Of a stretch of 7,468 bases of DNA, positions 6,660 to 7,468 are shown one piece after another. How positions within the stretch are numbered: position 1 is the first letter of the stretch; every line of letters begins with the position of its first letter. Below the pieces are notes generated by a model that had not been told where the DNA came from, did not search any database, and worked only from the letters and a program-made list of their open reading frames with translations. A program made the position numbers and the translations under genes. The DNA is from Gammaproteobacteria bacterium (GTDB taxonomy: Bacteria; Pseudomonadota; Gammaproteobacteria; Steroidobacterales; Steroidobacteraceae), in NCBI GenBank assembly GCA_030039615.1, contig JASHVF010000151.1, positions 1 through 7,468 of the forward strand, written 5' to 3'.

Positions 6660-6674
6660 CGCCTCACAGAGGCG
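6660..6674 (+). other. Small perfect hairpin in the amidohydrolase leader
   Basis: CGCCTC-ACA-GAGGCG forms a six-base perfect stem with a three-base loop. It lies 136 bases before the amidohydrolase start and has no U-tract, so it could be a leader structure. Short GC-rich dyads like this are common by chance here. Confidence 0.3.
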
Positions 6675-6809
6675 CGAGACACAGGCGGCGCGCGGGATGA
6701 GTCAAGAGATGGCTGCTCGGCGAGATCACCCTGGTAGACCCGCGGGACCGCGCTGGCGCAGGCTACGGTCATGCCCGCGACCGAAGCCCCATAAAAGAAG
6801 AGGCGCAGG

Positions 6810-7468
6810 ATGAAGTCGAGACACTCGCGCGCAGCAGCGTTGCGCGGGCTGCGAATCGAGGCGTTTGCCGTGTTGGCCCTGCTGGGAGCACTGGCCTGCG
6901 CCTCGGCCGACGGCCAAACGTACGACCTGGTGATCTCTCGCGGCCTCGTGATGGACCCCGAGTCGGGGCTCGATGCGGTCCGCGACGTCGGCATCAGCGA
7001 CGGCCGGGTTCGCGCAATATCCGCGGCTTCCCTGACCGGCAAACGGACCATCGACGCACACGGACTGGTGGTGGCGCCAGGCTTCATCGACGTGCATGAG
7101 CACGGACAGGAAGCGAGAAACTATCGGTTCCAGGCCCGCGATGGAGTCACTACGTCCCTGGAGCTCGAGTTGGGGACTGACGACGTCGACAGATGGTATG
7201 AGGCGCGCAGGGACAAGTCGCTGATCAATTTCGGGGTCAGCGCCGGCCATATCCCCATGCGGATTCGCGCGATGACCGGCCAGGAAGTGCCTTCGCTCAG
7301 CGCCATGAACACCCCGGTGGCGGAAGCCGCGAACCACCGTGAGCTCACCGGGGAGGAACTCGCCAGGTTGCGGGCTGCCATCGAGGAGGGCCTGCAGGAG
7401 GGCGCACTGGCCGAGGGCATGGGCATCAATTACACGCCCGGGGCCTCGCACTGGGAGATCCTGGAGAT
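6810..7468 (+). CDS. Exported amidohydrolase, D-aminoacylase type, C-terminal part cut by window edge
   Basis: 219 codons of a metal-dependent amidohydrolase, open to the window edge; relatives are about 500 residues or more. A basic N-terminus (MKSRHSRAAALRGLR) and hydrophobic stretch AFAVLALLGALACASA (residues 18-33) form a Sec signal, cut probably after Ala33; Cys30 has only a poor lipobox, so a soluble periplasmic form is more likely. The mature part opens with TYDLVISRGLVMDPESGLDAVRDVGI, the usual N-terminal beta-sandwich of the superfamily, then VVAPGFIDVHEHG with the metal-binding pair His96-x-His98, and DGVTTSLELE, which follows D-aminoacylase-like proteins. The ATG at 6810 has GAGG six bases upstream (6800-6803), and an in-frame TAA at 6792-6794 excludes an earlier start. 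Such enzymes hydrolyse N-acyl (often D-) amino acids or cyclic amides; the exact substrate cannot be read. It is divergent from the receptor and probably works on the same nutrient. Confidence 0.85.
   Translation, partial: MKSRHSRAAALRGLRIEAFAVLALLGALACASADGQTYDLVISRGLVMDPESGLDAVRDVGISDGRVRAISAASLTGKRTIDAHGLVVAPGFIDVHEHGQEARNYRFQARDGVTTSLELELGTDDVDRWYEARRDKSLINFGVSAGHIPMRIRAMTGQEVPSLSAMNTPVAEAANHRELTGEELARLRAAIEEGLQEGALAEGMGINYTPGASHWEILE

Larger units (their letters stand above)
6499..6809. other. Divergent intergenic region, receptor versus amidohydrolase
   Basis: 311 bp between two outward-facing genes. An AT-richer core (about 6561-6600) carries promoter-like elements for both directions. 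The part towards the amidohydrolase (6602-6809) is GC-rich. It holds a small hairpin at 6660-6674 and an uncertain 38-codon open frame at 6697-6813, and would be a leader of about 200 bases if the promoter at 6575 is used. I see no tRNA or recognisable riboswitch. Confidence 0.6.

Noticed and set aside
6726..7451. 241-codon minus-strand open frame opposite the amidohydrolase
   Set aside because: The plus strand encodes a signal peptide and the HEH amidohydrolase motif in one open frame to the window edge. The minus product shows no family features.

Overview
This is a high-GC, gene-dense window that fits a Gram-negative proteobacterium. A TonB-dependent outer-membrane receptor implies an outer membrane. 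Making 5-aminolevulinate by the C5 route (glutamyl-tRNA reductase plus glutamate-1-semialdehyde aminomutase) argues against Alphaproteobacteria, which normally use the Shemin (ALAS) route. The receptor and its neighbouring exported amidohydrolase resemble loci of the Xanthomonadales/Nevskiales/Steroidobacter type of Gammaproteobacteria. That placement is an inference, not a match.

Layout. Four genes lie on the minus strand and one on the plus strand. Reading along the minus strand from right to left: a 967-residue TonB-dependent receptor (6498 to 3595), then a 159-bp gap with a 12-bp perfect terminator-like hairpin and a cluster of small repeats. Next comes a compact three-gene unit: a divergent glutamyl-tRNA reductase (hemA-like, 3435 to 2134), glutamate-1-semialdehyde aminomutase (hemL, 2137 to 845) and a membrane sensor histidine kinase (848 to beyond the left edge). 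Both junctions are 4-bp start/stop overlaps (ATGA and GTGA), so the three are almost certainly co-transcribed and translationally coupled. To the right of the receptor, a 311-bp divergent intergenic region holds its promoter and leads to an exported amidohydrolase of the D-aminoacylase type (6810 to beyond the right edge, plus strand).

How the genes may work together. HemA and HemL are consecutive enzymes converting glutamyl-tRNA(Glu) to 5-aminolevulinate, the committed precursor of heme and other tetrapyrroles. The GluTR keeps the catalytic Cys and glutamate-site residues, but its NADPH-loop signature is eroded. Tight coupling of this pair to a sensor kinase is the least ordinary arrangement in the window. 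The receptor and amidohydrolase look like a separate nutrient-scavenging pair sharing a divergent control region: uptake across the outer membrane plus hydrolysis of an amide substrate in the envelope.

The hem/kinase half is visibly more GC-extreme than the receptor/amidohydrolase half. I see no tRNA, rRNA, CRISPR array, insertion sequence or attachment site.
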